Source of the DNA: Cereibacter changlensis JA139
Lineage (GTDB): Bacteria > Pseudomonadota > Alphaproteobacteria > Rhodobacterales > Rhodobacteraceae
Assembly: GCF_003034985.1 (NCBI RefSeq)
Contig: NZ_PZKG01000035.1
Location: forward strand, 1-34,304
Direction: 5' to 3'
DNA: 34,304 nucleotides
Below the pieces are notes generated by a model, which had not been told where the DNA came from, made no database searches, and was given only the letters and a program-made list of their open reading frames with translations. The position numbers were made by a program, and so were the translations under genes. Positions 8,674 to 15,364 of this stretch are shown piece after piece. Each line of letters starts with the position of its first letter. Position 1 is the first letter of the stretch.

Positions 8674-8696
8674 GCGAAATTTCTGCGAAATTTTGC
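8674..8696 (+). terminator. Hairpin downstream of ptsP
   Basis: GCGAAATTTC at 8674-8683, a TGC loop and GAAATTTTGC at 8687-8696 form a 10-bp stem with one G-T pair, starting 9 nt after the ptsP stop. The arms also give a direct repeat of GCGAAATTT with an 11-bp period. It probably helps end the lysC-ptsP transcript, although it is followed by a G/C-rich repeat rather than a T run. Confidence 0.5.
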
Positions 8697-8761
8697 GGGG
8701 GGCTGTCTGCCCCCCGCCGCCTGATGGCGGCTCCCCCCGAGGATATTTTCGGACAGAAAAT
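8697..8761 (+). repeat. Three-hairpin dispersed repeat, copy 1
   Basis: Three consecutive perfect hairpins are present: six G / CTGTCTG / six C (8697-8715), GCCGCC-TGAT-GGCGGC (8716-8731), and ATTTTC-GGACA-GAAAAT (8745-8761). The linker is TCCCCCCGAGGAT. The element fills the convergent gap between ptsP and the EcsC-family gene. A closely matching element in inverted orientation lies at 24036-24105, also at a convergent junction. Confidence 0.85.
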
Positions 8762-8763
8762 GG

Positions 8764-9525
8764 TCAGCGGTTCAGTTTTGGTGGGGCGACGGCGTTCTGG
8801 AAGGCGGTGAGCACCTGCGGCGCGCCGTGGGTCTGCGACAGGCGCAGCAGGGCGAAGCGGATCTCGGCGATCTCGCGGTAGTAGCTGAGATAGGCGGCGT
8901 TCAGGGTGGCGCCGGCCACCGCGCCGAGGATCGGCACGGCCTGGGCCATCAGCTTCTGGCCGAAGGCGGCAGCCAGTTTCGGCACCACCGAGGCGATGAC
9001 CTTCTGCATGGCGCTGCCGCTGAGGGCGATCCGCGCACCGATGAAGCTGGAGTTCACCCCGTCATCCTGGCTGAGCGGGCCGCCCGCCGAGAAGACGCGC
9101 AGGCATTCCACCCGGATCGCCGGATCGTCGGGATCGAAGCCCTCGGCCTCGGCGGCGCGGCGGATGGCGTGGAGGATGAGGGTGATGGTGACCGGCAGTT
9201 CGGCGATGGAGGTGGCGATGCCCCCTGCCCCGCCCGCGGCCCCGGTGAGCGCGGCCAGCGCCGGGGCGGACCGCGGCCCGAGCGGGGCGGCCCGGCCTGC
9301 CCCGGCGATGCGGTGGCCCTGTTCCAGCGCGCGGCGGATCGCGAGCTCGATCTGGCGCTGGACGGGTGCCGGCAGCATGGTCATGCGGTGCTCGACCGAG
9401 CCGCCGATGCGGTTCATCAGCGCCATCACCGGGCCGTTGGCGCGGTTGAAGCGCAGCGCCAGCGCCGCGATCTCGGGGGCGGGGTCGGTCAGCGGGGCGG
9501 GAAGCTTTGTGGCGGGCTGGGTCAT
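8764..9525 (-). CDS. EcsC family protein
   Basis: This gene encodes 253 residues matching the EcsC protein family, named after a Bacillus gene next to an ABC exporter but of unknown biochemical role. Typical features are a Gly/Ala-rich loop (ALTGAAGGAGGIATSIAELPVT), a following helix (LILHAIRRAAEAEGFDP), a second Gly/Ala segment (VPILGAVAGATLNAAYLSYY) and a terminal IAEIRFALLRL helix. It lacks a signal peptide, and the hydrophobic loops suggest membrane association. ATG 9525 (MTQPATK) is taken as the start; the frame runs much further upstream but is antisense to other genes there. Its stop lies 2 nt from repeat copy 1, so its 3' end abuts the hairpins. It is 38 nt downstream of the GNAT gene and may share its transcript. 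Confidence 0.8.
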   Translation of the reverse strand: MTQPATKLPAPLTDPAPEIAALALRFNRANGPVMALMNRIGGSVEHRMTMLPAPVQRQIELAIRRALEQGHRIAGAGRAAPLGPRSAPALAALTGAAGGAGGIATSIAELPVTITLILHAIRRAAEAEGFDPDDPAIRVECLRVFSAGGPLSQDDGVNSSFIGARIALSGSAMQKVIASVVPKLAAAFGQKLMAQAVPILGAVAGATLNAAYLSYYREIAEIRFALLRLSQTHGAPQVLTAFQNAVAPPKLNR

Positions 9526-9563
9526 GTCAGATAGGTAGGGTGGGCGGCTGCCTTCGGCAAGGA

Positions 9564-10052
9564 TCAGCCCCGCGCCTTGGTCACCGTTCCGCGGACCCCC
9601 GCCCAGGCGCCGGCGACCAGCGGCAGGCCCAGCACGCGGTCGGGGTTGGTGGGCGGCGGCATCACCACATCCTCGAGCTTGCGGAAGCCGAAGCGGCTGT
9701 AATAGGGCGCGTCGCCCACCAGCAGCACCCGCTCCCAGCCGAGCTTCTTCGCCTCGGCGAGGCTCTCGGTGATCAGGAGCGCCCCCAGACCCTCGCCCTG
9801 CCGGGTGGGGTGGACGGCGACCGGGCCAAGGAGCAGCACGTCCTCGCCACCGACCTCGGCCGGCCAGTAGCGGATCGCGGCGGCCAGCGTTCCGTCGGCG
9901 TCGCGCAGCACGGCGCAGAGATCGGAGACCGTGGGCACCCCGTCGCGCAGCCGGTAGGAGGACAGCGCCGTGCGACCCGGTGCGAAGCACAGGTCGTAGA
10001 GCGCCTCGACCTCCCACCAGTCGGCCTCGGTTTCCTCTTCCAGACGGTACAA
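9564..10052 (-). CDS. GNAT family N-acetyltransferase
   Basis: This is a GCN5-related acetyltransferase, transferring acetyl from acetyl-CoA to an unidentified amine. The acetyl-CoA-binding motif A is visible as LGPVAVHPTRQGEGLGALLITESLAEAKKLGW, where RQGEGLG is the pyrophosphate loop. It is followed by VLLVGDAPYYSRFGFRKLE, typical of the YhbS-like GNAT subgroup. No ATG fits the N-terminus. TTG at 10052 (LYRLEEETEADWWEVEALYD) gives a 162-residue protein of normal length, with a GAGGGG stretch 7 nt upstream. GTG at 10097 would add 15 residues of low similarity. The gene diverges from the flavin-reductase-like gene. Confidence 0.85.
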   Translation of the reverse strand: MYRLEEETEADWWEVEALYDLCFAPGRTALSSYRLRDGVPTVSDLCAVLRDADGTLAAAIRYWPAEVGGEDVLLLGPVAVHPTRQGEGLGALLITESLAEAKKLGWERVLLVGDAPYYSRFGFRKLEDVVMPPPTNPDRVLGLPLVAGAWAGVRGTVTKARG

Positions 10053-10131
10053 GGCCTCTCCCCTCGGGGCGGAATCTGCTGGAAACGCCCGTAACACGCG
10101 GGCACAACAGGTTCAAACCGGAAAGACCCGC

Positions 10132-10716
10132 ATGTTCTATCGTCCCGAGGAAGGCCACGGCCTGCCGCACAACCCGTTCAACGCCATCGTGACGCCGCGG
10201 CCCATCGGCTGGATCTCCACCCGGGGGCCGGAGGGCGACAATCTGGCGCCCTATTCCTTCTTCAACGCGGTGGCCTATGTGCCGCCGCAGGTGATGTTCG
10301 CCTCGACCGGGGCGAAGGATTCGCTCGCCGCGCTGCAGGCGAGCGGGGTGTTCTGCGTGAACATCGTCGAGGCGGCGGCGGTGGATGCGATGAACGCCAC
10401 CTCGGCGGCGCTGCCGCGCGGGACCGACGAGTTCCTGCATGCCGGGATCGCCAAGGCGGATTGCGCCACCATCGACTGTCCGCGGGTCGAGGGGGCCCCG
10501 GCGGCGCTGGAATGCCGGGTGACCGAGGTGATCGCGCTGAAGGGGCGGGACAATTTCCTGATCGTCGGCGAGGTCACGGGGGTGCATCTGCGCGACGATT
10601 GTCTTGTCGACGGGCGGTTCGAGGTCACGCGCTTCTCGCCGCTGTCGCGGCTCGGCTACCGCGATTATGCGGTGGTGCGCGAGACCTTCGAGCTGACGCG
10701 ACCGGGCGAGAAGTAA
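10132..10716 (+). CDS. Flavin reductase family protein (FMN-binding split barrel)
   Basis: The 194-residue protein begins MFYRPEEGHGLPHNPFNAIVTPRPIGWISTR. The TPRPIGWIST and NLAPYSFFNAVAYVPPQVMF segments are typical of the DIM6/NTAB flavin-reductase-like fold, where they build the FMN site. The end of the barrel shows GRDNFLIVGEVTGVHL followed by FSPLSRLGYRDYAVV. Members reduce flavins with NAD(P)H for partner oxygenases or act in other FMN chemistry; no partner oxygenase is adjacent, so the substrate is unknown. It appears monocistronic: a perfect 10-bp hairpin follows the stop and mtnP begins 139 nt later. Confidence 0.88.
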   Translation: MFYRPEEGHGLPHNPFNAIVTPRPIGWISTRGPEGDNLAPYSFFNAVAYVPPQVMFASTGAKDSLAALQASGVFCVNIVEAAAVDAMNATSAALPRGTDEFLHAGIAKADCATIDCPRVEGAPAALECRVTEVIALKGRDNFLIVGEVTGVHLRDDCLVDGRFEVTRFSPLSRLGYRDYAVVRETFELTRPGEK

Positions 10717-10730
10717 CCCCCTGCCCCCGC

Positions 10731-10761
10731 GCCCTGCCGCAAGGAAAGGCAGCGGCAGGGC
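10731..10761 (+). terminator. Perfect 10-bp hairpin after the flavin-reductase-like gene
   Basis: GCCCTGCCGC (10731-10740) pairs perfectly with GCGGCAGGGC (10752-10761) across an 11-nt purine-rich loop, 14 nt after the stop. There is no T run. A transcript-end stabiliser or Rho-linked terminator is plausible, and a leader structure for mtnP is the alternative. Confidence 0.55.
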
Positions 10762-10855
10762 CGGAACCATTTACCGCACCCGGAGCCGCCGCTATCCGCT
10801 TTCCCTCGGCCCGCCCTGCCCCTAGTCTCACGCGCGGCAAGGAACGGGGGCAGGC

Positions 10856-11728
10856 ATGCAAACCATGATCGGGGTCATCGGCGGCTCGGGGGTCTATGAC
10901 ATCGACGGGCTGGAAGAGGCCCGCTGGACGAGGGTCGAGACGCCCTGGGGGGCGCCCTCGGACGAGATCCTGGTGGGGCGGCTCGGCGGGATGCCGATCG
11001 CCTTCCTGCCGCGGCACGGGCGGGGGCATGTGCACAGCCCGACCACCGTGCCCTACCGCGCCAACATCGACGCGCTGAAGCGGCTCGGGGTGACCGATGT
11101 CGTCTCGGTCTCGGCCTGCGGGTCGTTCCGCGAGGAGATGGCGCCGGGCGATTTCGTCATCGTCGACCAGTTCATCGACCGCAGCTTCGCGCGGGAGAAA
11201 TCCTTCTTCGGCACGGGCTGCGTCGCGCATGTCTCGCTGGCGCATCCGACCTGTCCGCGGCTGTCGGCAGTCTGCGCCGATGCAGCGAGGGCGACGGGGG
11301 TGAAGGTGCATATGGGCGGCACCTATCTCTGCATGGAAGGGCCGCAGTTCTCGACGCTGGCGGAATCGCTGATGTATCGCAGCTGGGGCTGCGACGTGAT
11401 CGGCATGACCAACATGCCCGAAGCCAAGCTCGCCCGCGAGGCGGAGCTTTGCTATGCCTCGGTGGCGATGGTCACCGATTACGACAGCTGGCATCCGCAT
11501 CACGGCGAGGTGGACATCACCGCGATCATCGCCACGCTCGGCGCCAATGCGAGCCATGCCCGCACGCTTGTCGCCGGGCTGCCGCAGCGGCTGGAGGCCG
11601 AGCGCGCGCCCTGCCCGCATGGCTGCGACCGGGCGCTGGATTTCGCGATCATGACCGCCCCGGACAAGCGGGACCCCGCCCTGCTGGCGAAACTCGATGC
11701 GGTCGCGGGCCGCGTGCTGAAGGGCTGA
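10856..11728 (+). CDS. mtnP: S-methyl-5'-thioadenosine phosphorylase
   Basis: MtnP splits methylthioadenosine with phosphate into adenine and 5-methylthioribose-1-phosphate. The 290-residue protein has the N-terminal phosphate loop [12 protein letters not shown]. It also has [19 protein letters not shown], which supplies phosphate/ribose contacts, and the CMEGPQFST purine-site motif. [19 protein letters not shown] contains the Met-Asn substrate motif, and VTDYDSWH carries the paired Asp residues that favour adenine over hypoxanthine. This places it in the MTA-phosphorylase branch of the PNP family. Only 4 nt separate it from apt, which would use the released adenine. The source of MTA (polyamine or acyl-homoserine-lactone synthesis) is not in the window. 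A 139-nt gap upstream leaves room for a promoter, but I could not identify one confidently. Confidence 0.95.
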   Translation: MQTMIGVIGGSGVYDIDGLEEARWTRVETPWGAPSDEILVGRLGGMPIAFLPRHGRGHVHSPTTVPYRANIDALKRLGVTDVVSVSACGSFREEMAPGDFVIVDQFIDRSFAREKSFFGTGCVAHVSLAHPTCPRLSAVCADAARATGVKVHMGGTYLCMEGPQFSTLAESLMYRSWGCDVIGMTNMPEAKLAREAELCYASVAMVTDYDSWHPHHGEVDITAIIATLGANASHARTLVAGLPQRLEAERAPCPHGCDRALDFAIMTAPDKRDPALLAKLDAVAGRVLKG

Positions 11729-11732
11729 GACC

Positions 11733-12266
11733 ATGACCAAGACCGTGAAGGACTATATCCGCACCATCGTGGACTTCCCGCATGAGGGCATCCTGTTCCG
11801 CGACGTGACCACGCTGTTCGCCGATCCGCGCGGCTTCCGCATGGCGATCGACCAGCTGCTGACGCCCTACACCGGGCTGCGGATCGACCGGGTGGCGGGG
11901 CTGGAGGCGCGGGGCTTCATCTTGGGCGGGGCGGTGGCGCATCAGCTGTCGACCGGCTTCGTGCCGATCCGCAAGAAGGGCAAGCTGCCCGGCGCGGTGA
12001 TCTCGCAGGCCTATCAGCTGGAATATGGCGAGGCCGTGGTCGAGGTGCATGACGACGCGCTGCAGCCGGGCGAGAAGGTGCTGCTGGTCGATGACCTGCT
12101 GGCGACGGGCGGCACGGCGGAGGCGGGGATCAAGTTGATCGAGGCGCTGGGGGCAGAAGTGATCGGCTGCGCCTTCGTGGTCGATCTGCCGGAGTTGGGC
12201 GGCCGGAAGAAGCTGGAGGCAATGGGCATGGAGGTGCATGCGCTCTGCGCCTTTGAAGGGCTCTGA
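11733..12266 (+). CDS. apt: Adenine phosphoribosyltransferase
   Basis: Apt converts adenine and PRPP to AMP. The 177-residue product has the usual length and begins with [27 protein letters not shown], the adenine-side segment of Apt. [15 protein letters not shown] follows, and the PRPP-binding signature is [17 protein letters not shown]. Starting 4 nt after mtnP, it forms a salvage unit in which adenine released from methylthioadenosine returns to the AMP pool. It ends before a strong hairpin shared with the convergent FAD-oxidoreductase gene. Confidence 0.96.
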   Translation: MTKTVKDYIRTIVDFPHEGILFRDVTTLFADPRGFRMAIDQLLTPYTGLRIDRVAGLEARGFILGGAVAHQLSTGFVPIRKKGKLPGAVISQAYQLEYGEAVVEVHDDALQPGEKVLLVDDLLATGGTAEAGIKLIEALGAEVIGCAFVVDLPELGGRKKLEAMGMEVHALCAFEGL

Positions 12267-12370
12267 GCCGGGGCGCGATTAACCACGTCTTAAGCGAATC
12301 GATCTACGCCTGTCCTTGCCGGGTGATCCGGTTGCTGCTTGCAAAACACGTAACCCAACCCCACCCCCAA

Positions 12371-12398
12371 CGCCCTGCCGGTCCACCCCGGCGGGGCG
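12371..12398. terminator. 11-bp hairpin between convergent apt and FAD-oxidoreductase genes
   Basis: CGCCCTGCCGG at 12371-12381 pairs with CCGGCGGGGCG at 12388-12398 (one T-G pair) around a TCCACC loop. It lies 105 nt after apt and 7 nt beyond the end of the convergent gene, so it could serve both transcripts. Neither side has a T run. The rest of the 139-nt gap shows only a TTAA-N7-TTAA pair at 12279-12293. Confidence 0.55.
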
Positions 12399-12405
12399 AC
12401 TTCGG

Positions 12406-13815
12406 TCAGCGCAGCACCGCGCCGGGGTTCATGATGCCATGCGGGTCGAGCGCCGCCTTGATCGCCCGCATCGCCGCCAGCTTCGCCGGATCGCCGTAGC
12501 GTTCCAGCTCCGCCACCTTCAGCCGGCCGATGCCATGCTCGGCGCTGACCGAGCCGCCCATCGCATCGACCATGTCATGCACCAGCCGCGTACCCGCGGC
12601 GCGCAGGGCGTCGTAGTCGCCGCGCTTGCGCCCGCGCGCCGGGTAGAGGTTGTAATGCAGGTTGCCGTCGCCCAGATGGCCGAAGCAGTTGATCCGCCAG
12701 TCGGCCATGCCCGCCAGCGCCGCCCCGGCCTCGGCGATGAAGCGCGGCACCTCGCTCAGCGGCAGCGAGATGTCATGGCTCGCCACCGCGCCGACCAGCC
12801 GGTTCGCCTCGGGGATCGACTCGCGGATCGTCCAGAACTCGGCCCGCTGCGCCTCGGACTGCGCCACGAGACCGTCGCTCACCAGCCCGGCCTCGTGACC
12901 CGCCAGGAACAGCGCCTCCAGCGCCTCGGCAGGGTCGAGAGCCTGCGGCAGGCCGATGTCGATCAGCACCAGCCACTCCGGCGGATCGGCGAAGGGCTGG
13001 CGTACCTGCGGCATGGTCTCGGCCAGAAAGTCGAGGCCGGAGCGGTGGATCAGCTCGAAGCCCGAGACGAGGCCCGCAAGCCTGCTTTGCGCCAGCCCCA
13101 GAAGCTCCAGCGCCGCAGCGGGCGAGGCGACGGCGAGCAGCGCCGTGCCATTGGCCGCCGGACGCGGCATCAGCTTCAGGCTGGCGGCGGTGATGACGCC
13201 CAGCGTGCCTTCGGCCCCGATGAGCAGGCCGCGCAGGTCGTAGCCGGTGTTGTCTTTCCTGAGCCGCTTCAGCCCGTGGAAGATCGACCCGTCCGGCAGC
13301 ACCGCCTCCAGCCCCAGACAGAGATCGCGGGCGTTGCCATAGCGCAGCACCGCCGTCCCGCCCGCATTGGTCGAGAGATTGCCGCCGATCCGCGCCGAGC
13401 CCTCCGAGGCGAGCGACAGCGGGAAGAGCCGGTCCGCCACCAGCGCCGCCGCATGGATGTCGGCAAGGATCATCCCGGCCTCGACCAGCATGGTGTTCTC
13501 CGACGGGAAGACCCCGCGCAGCCGGTTCATCTTCTCGAGCGACAGGAGCAGGGGCAGCGGCCCCTCTGGCATCACCTGCCCCGCTACCAGCCCCGTGCCG
13601 CCGCCCCAGGGCACCACCCCCACCCGCGCCGCAGCGCAGGCGCGGATGATGGTCGCCACCTCCTCGGTGCTGCGCGGCAGGGCCACCGGGCCGGGCTGGC
13701 CCGGATAGCGGCCGCGCGGCTCGGTCAGATGACGGGCCTCGGCGGAGGTCAGGCGGCCATCGGGCAGCTCTGCGGCAAGGCGGGACAGGAAACCGCTATC
13801 GGCGGGATTGAGCAT
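12406..13815 (-). CDS. FAD-binding oxidoreductase, D-lactate / D-2-hydroxyacid dehydrogenase type
   Basis: This gene encodes 469 residues of the FAD-linked oxidase family that includes D-lactate dehydrogenase, GlcD and D-2-hydroxyglutarate dehydrogenase. The N-terminal PCMH-type FAD domain (about 40-220) has VVPWGGGTGLVAGQV, GGNLSTNAGGTAVLRYGN and LLIGAEGTLGVITAASL. The C-terminal substrate domain has FGHLGDGNLHYNLYP and the closing SAEHGIGRLK and LDPHGIMNPGAVL motifs. No Fe-S cysteine clusters or signal peptide are present, so it is a soluble or peripheral enzyme passing electrons to an unknown acceptor. GAGAGG lies just upstream of ATG 13815. It follows the exported MBL-fold gene by 47 nt and is probably the last gene of that unit. 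The exact hydroxyacid cannot be told from sequence. Confidence 0.88.
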   Translation of the reverse strand: MLNPADSGFLSRLAAELPDGRLTSAEARHLTEPRGRYPGQPGPVALPRSTEEVATIIRACAAARVGVVPWGGGTGLVAGQVMPEGPLPLLLSLEKMNRLRGVFPSENTMLVEAGMILADIHAAALVADRLFPLSLASEGSARIGGNLSTNAGGTAVLRYGNARDLCLGLEAVLPDGSIFHGLKRLRKDNTGYDLRGLLIGAEGTLGVITAASLKLMPRPAANGTALLAVASPAAALELLGLAQSRLAGLVSGFELIHRSGLDFLAETMPQVRQPFADPPEWLVLIDIGLPQALDPAEALEALFLAGHEAGLVSDGLVAQSEAQRAEFWTIRESIPEANRLVGAVASHDISLPLSEVPRFIAEAGAALAGMADWRINCFGHLGDGNLHYNLYPARGRKRGDYDALRAAGTRLVHDMVDAMGGSVSAEHGIGRLKVAELERYGDPAKLAAMRAIKAALDPHGIMNPGAVLR

Positions 13816-13862
13816 AAGGCACCTCTCCCGCCCTGCTTAGCAAGGCCAAGGCGCGGGGGCCA

Positions 13863-14684
13863 TTACGGAATCCAGTCGGGCTGCAGCACCATGATCGTCG
13901 GGCGCGAGGGCAGGCCCGCCAGCGACAGCTCGATGTCCGGCTGTTCCAGCCGCACCACGTCGAACTCCGCTTCCATCTCCGACAGGAAGATCTCGAGCGA
14001 GCGGCCCGAGAACCAGTGCATCGGCAGCACCACTGAAGAGCGCAGCCGCCGCACCACCTTCTCCATCGTTTCGAGGTTCACGGTATAGCCGCCGTCCACC
14101 GGCACCATCAGCACATCCATCCGCCCCAGCGCCGCATATTGCGCGGCATCGGGCTCGTGGTGCAGATGGCCGAGATGGCCGATGCAGAGGCCCGCCACCT
14201 CGAAGACGAAGATCGAATTGCCGTTCGGGCGCACCCCGTCGCCGAAGCGGTCGCGCACATCGGTCGGCACGTTGCGCACCAGCATCTCGCCCAGATCGAG
14301 CGCGTGATCGGCAGCGCTGCCATCCTCGGCCCAGCCTCGCAGCACGTTGGGGATGCGCGGGTCGGGAAGGTCCGTCCAATGGGTCGAGTGGGCGTTGTTC
14401 ATCGTCACCACATCGGGGACGAGATCGCCGACGCCGAGAAAGCCGGTGTAGTCGGTGACCGCGCTCAGGCCGCCCGGCGTCTCGATCAGGAAGGAGGCGT
14501 GGTTGAGGTAGCGGATGCGCACCCGGTCCTCTTCCAGCGGATCGCCATAGGCGGCGTGGTGCAGCACCTCGAGCCCCGGCGCCTCGGCCAGGGCGATGCA
14601 ATGGCTCGGGATGCGGTCCTGCGCGGCGGCTGGCGCGGCGGCGGGCAAGGCGAGGGCAAGACAGGGCAGGACGTAACGCAGCAT
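13863..14684 (-). CDS. Exported metallo-beta-lactamase-fold protein with degenerate metal motif
   Basis: The 273-residue protein has a signal peptide (hydrophobic residues 2-20, cleavage near AAAQD, about residue 22) and an UlaG-like MBL fold: RIRYLNHASFLIETPGG, then the metal loop, then HLGHLHH (170-176), VPVDGGYTVN and a late LPMHWFSG (His223). In the metal loop the usual H-x-H-x-D-H reads N97-A-H99-S-T101-H102, so one site-1 His and the site-2 Asp are replaced. GGAGGAG lies 7 nt upstream of ATG 14684, making this start firm. It is therefore a periplasmic MBL-fold protein whose metal occupancy and activity are in doubt. It follows the RimJ-type gene by 95 nt containing a short GC hairpin, so it may have its own promoter. 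Confidence 0.82.
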   Translation of the reverse strand: MLRYVLPCLALALPAAAPAAAQDRIPSHCIALAEAPGLEVLHHAAYGDPLEEDRVRIRYLNHASFLIETPGGLSAVTDYTGFLGVGDLVPDVVTMNNAHSTHWTDLPDPRIPNVLRGWAEDGSAADHALDLGEMLVRNVPTDVRDRFGDGVRPNGNSIFVFEVAGLCIGHLGHLHHEPDAAQYAALGRMDVLMVPVDGGYTVNLETMEKVVRRLRSSVVLPMHWFSGRSLEIFLSEMEAEFDVVRLEQPDIELSLAGLPSRPTIMVLQPDWIP

Positions 14685-14715
14685 GGGCGGCTCCTCCGGA
14701 AAGAAGCCTAGCATC

Positions 14716-14733
14716 CCCGCGGCGCGGCGGGGG
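14716..14733 (-). terminator. Short GC hairpin between the RimJ-type and MBL-fold genes
   Basis: CCCCGC (14716-14721) pairs with GCGGGG (14728-14733) over a 6-nt loop, 47 nt after the acetyltransferase stop on the - strand. It may be a weak terminator for the thrC-M16-rimJ unit. No T run follows. Confidence 0.3.
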
Positions 14734-14779
14734 TCACAGCCGCGTGGGTCAATGTCGCGGCAGTTTGCGAAGGACGGCG

Positions 14780-15364
14780 TCAGCCGACGTCGGTGCGCCC
14801 GCGCCGGTCGCTGCGCAGGTTGGAATAGAGCACATGGTTGCGCCAGCGGCCCGCGATCTGCAGGTAGCTCTGCGCCACGCCCTCGTATTTGAAGCCGCAT
14901 TTCTCCAGCACCCCGCGCGAGGCGGAGTTCTCGGGCAGGCAGGCGGCCTCGACCCGGCTGAGGTCCATCACGTTGAAGGCATGATGCGTCACCGCCTGGA
15001 TCGCCTCGCGCATGTAGCCGTGCCGGACATGGGGCTGTCCCATCCAGTAACCGAGCGTTCCCGCCTGCGCCGGGCCGCGCCGGATGTTGTCGAGCGTGAT
15101 CGCGCCCAAGAGCACCTGATCGTCGCGCCGGATCAGCAGCAGAGGCAGCGCCGTGCCCTGCACATGGGCGCGCGCCGCCCAGTAGACGCGGTTGGTGAAG
15201 GCCTTGCGCGACAGATGGTCGGGCGCCCATACAGGCTCCCAAGGCGTGAGGAAGGCGGCGCTGCCGGCCCTGAGATCGGCCCAGTCGCGGAAGTCGCTGT
15301 GCTGCGGCAGCCGCAGCGTCATGCGCTCGGTCTCGAGCCTGACCTTGCGACGCAGGCCCAGCAT
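14780..15364 (-). CDS. RimJ/RimL-type GNAT N-acetyltransferase
   Basis: The 194-residue protein resembles ribosomal-protein alanine acetyltransferase RimJ. It begins with a TERMTLRLPQHSDFRDWADLRAGS segment typical of the RimJ/RimL branch. The tryptophan-rich FLTPWEPVW region follows, then LGAITLDNIRRGPAQAGTLGYWMGQPHVRHGYMREAIQAV, with the acetyl-CoA-binding turn at RHGYMRE. The final ENSASRGVLEKCGFKYEGVAQSYLQI is the usual substrate-side end. Its ATG overlaps the stop of the M16 peptidase gene (TGATG), indicating translational coupling. The target may be a ribosomal-protein N-terminus or another amine, and sequence alone does not settle this. Confidence 0.87.
   Translation of the reverse strand: MLGLRRKVRLETERMTLRLPQHSDFRDWADLRAGSAAFLTPWEPVWAPDHLSRKAFTNRVYWAARAHVQGTALPLLLIRRDDQVLLGAITLDNIRRGPAQAGTLGYWMGQPHVRHGYMREAIQAVTHHAFNVMDLSRVEAACLPENSASRGVLEKCGFKYEGVAQSYLQIAGRWRNHVLYSNLRSDRRGRTDVG

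Noticed and set aside
9526-10770. Upstream extension of the EcsC-family frame to 668 codons
   Set aside because: The added part is antisense to or out of frame with the GNAT and flavin-reductase genes. The EcsC homology begins at MTQPATK (9525).
12316-14088. 590-codon + strand open frame opposite the FAD oxidoreductase gene
   Set aside because: It is antisense to a gene with clear FAD-domain motifs on both halves, and its own translation is low-complexity Arg/His/Gln.
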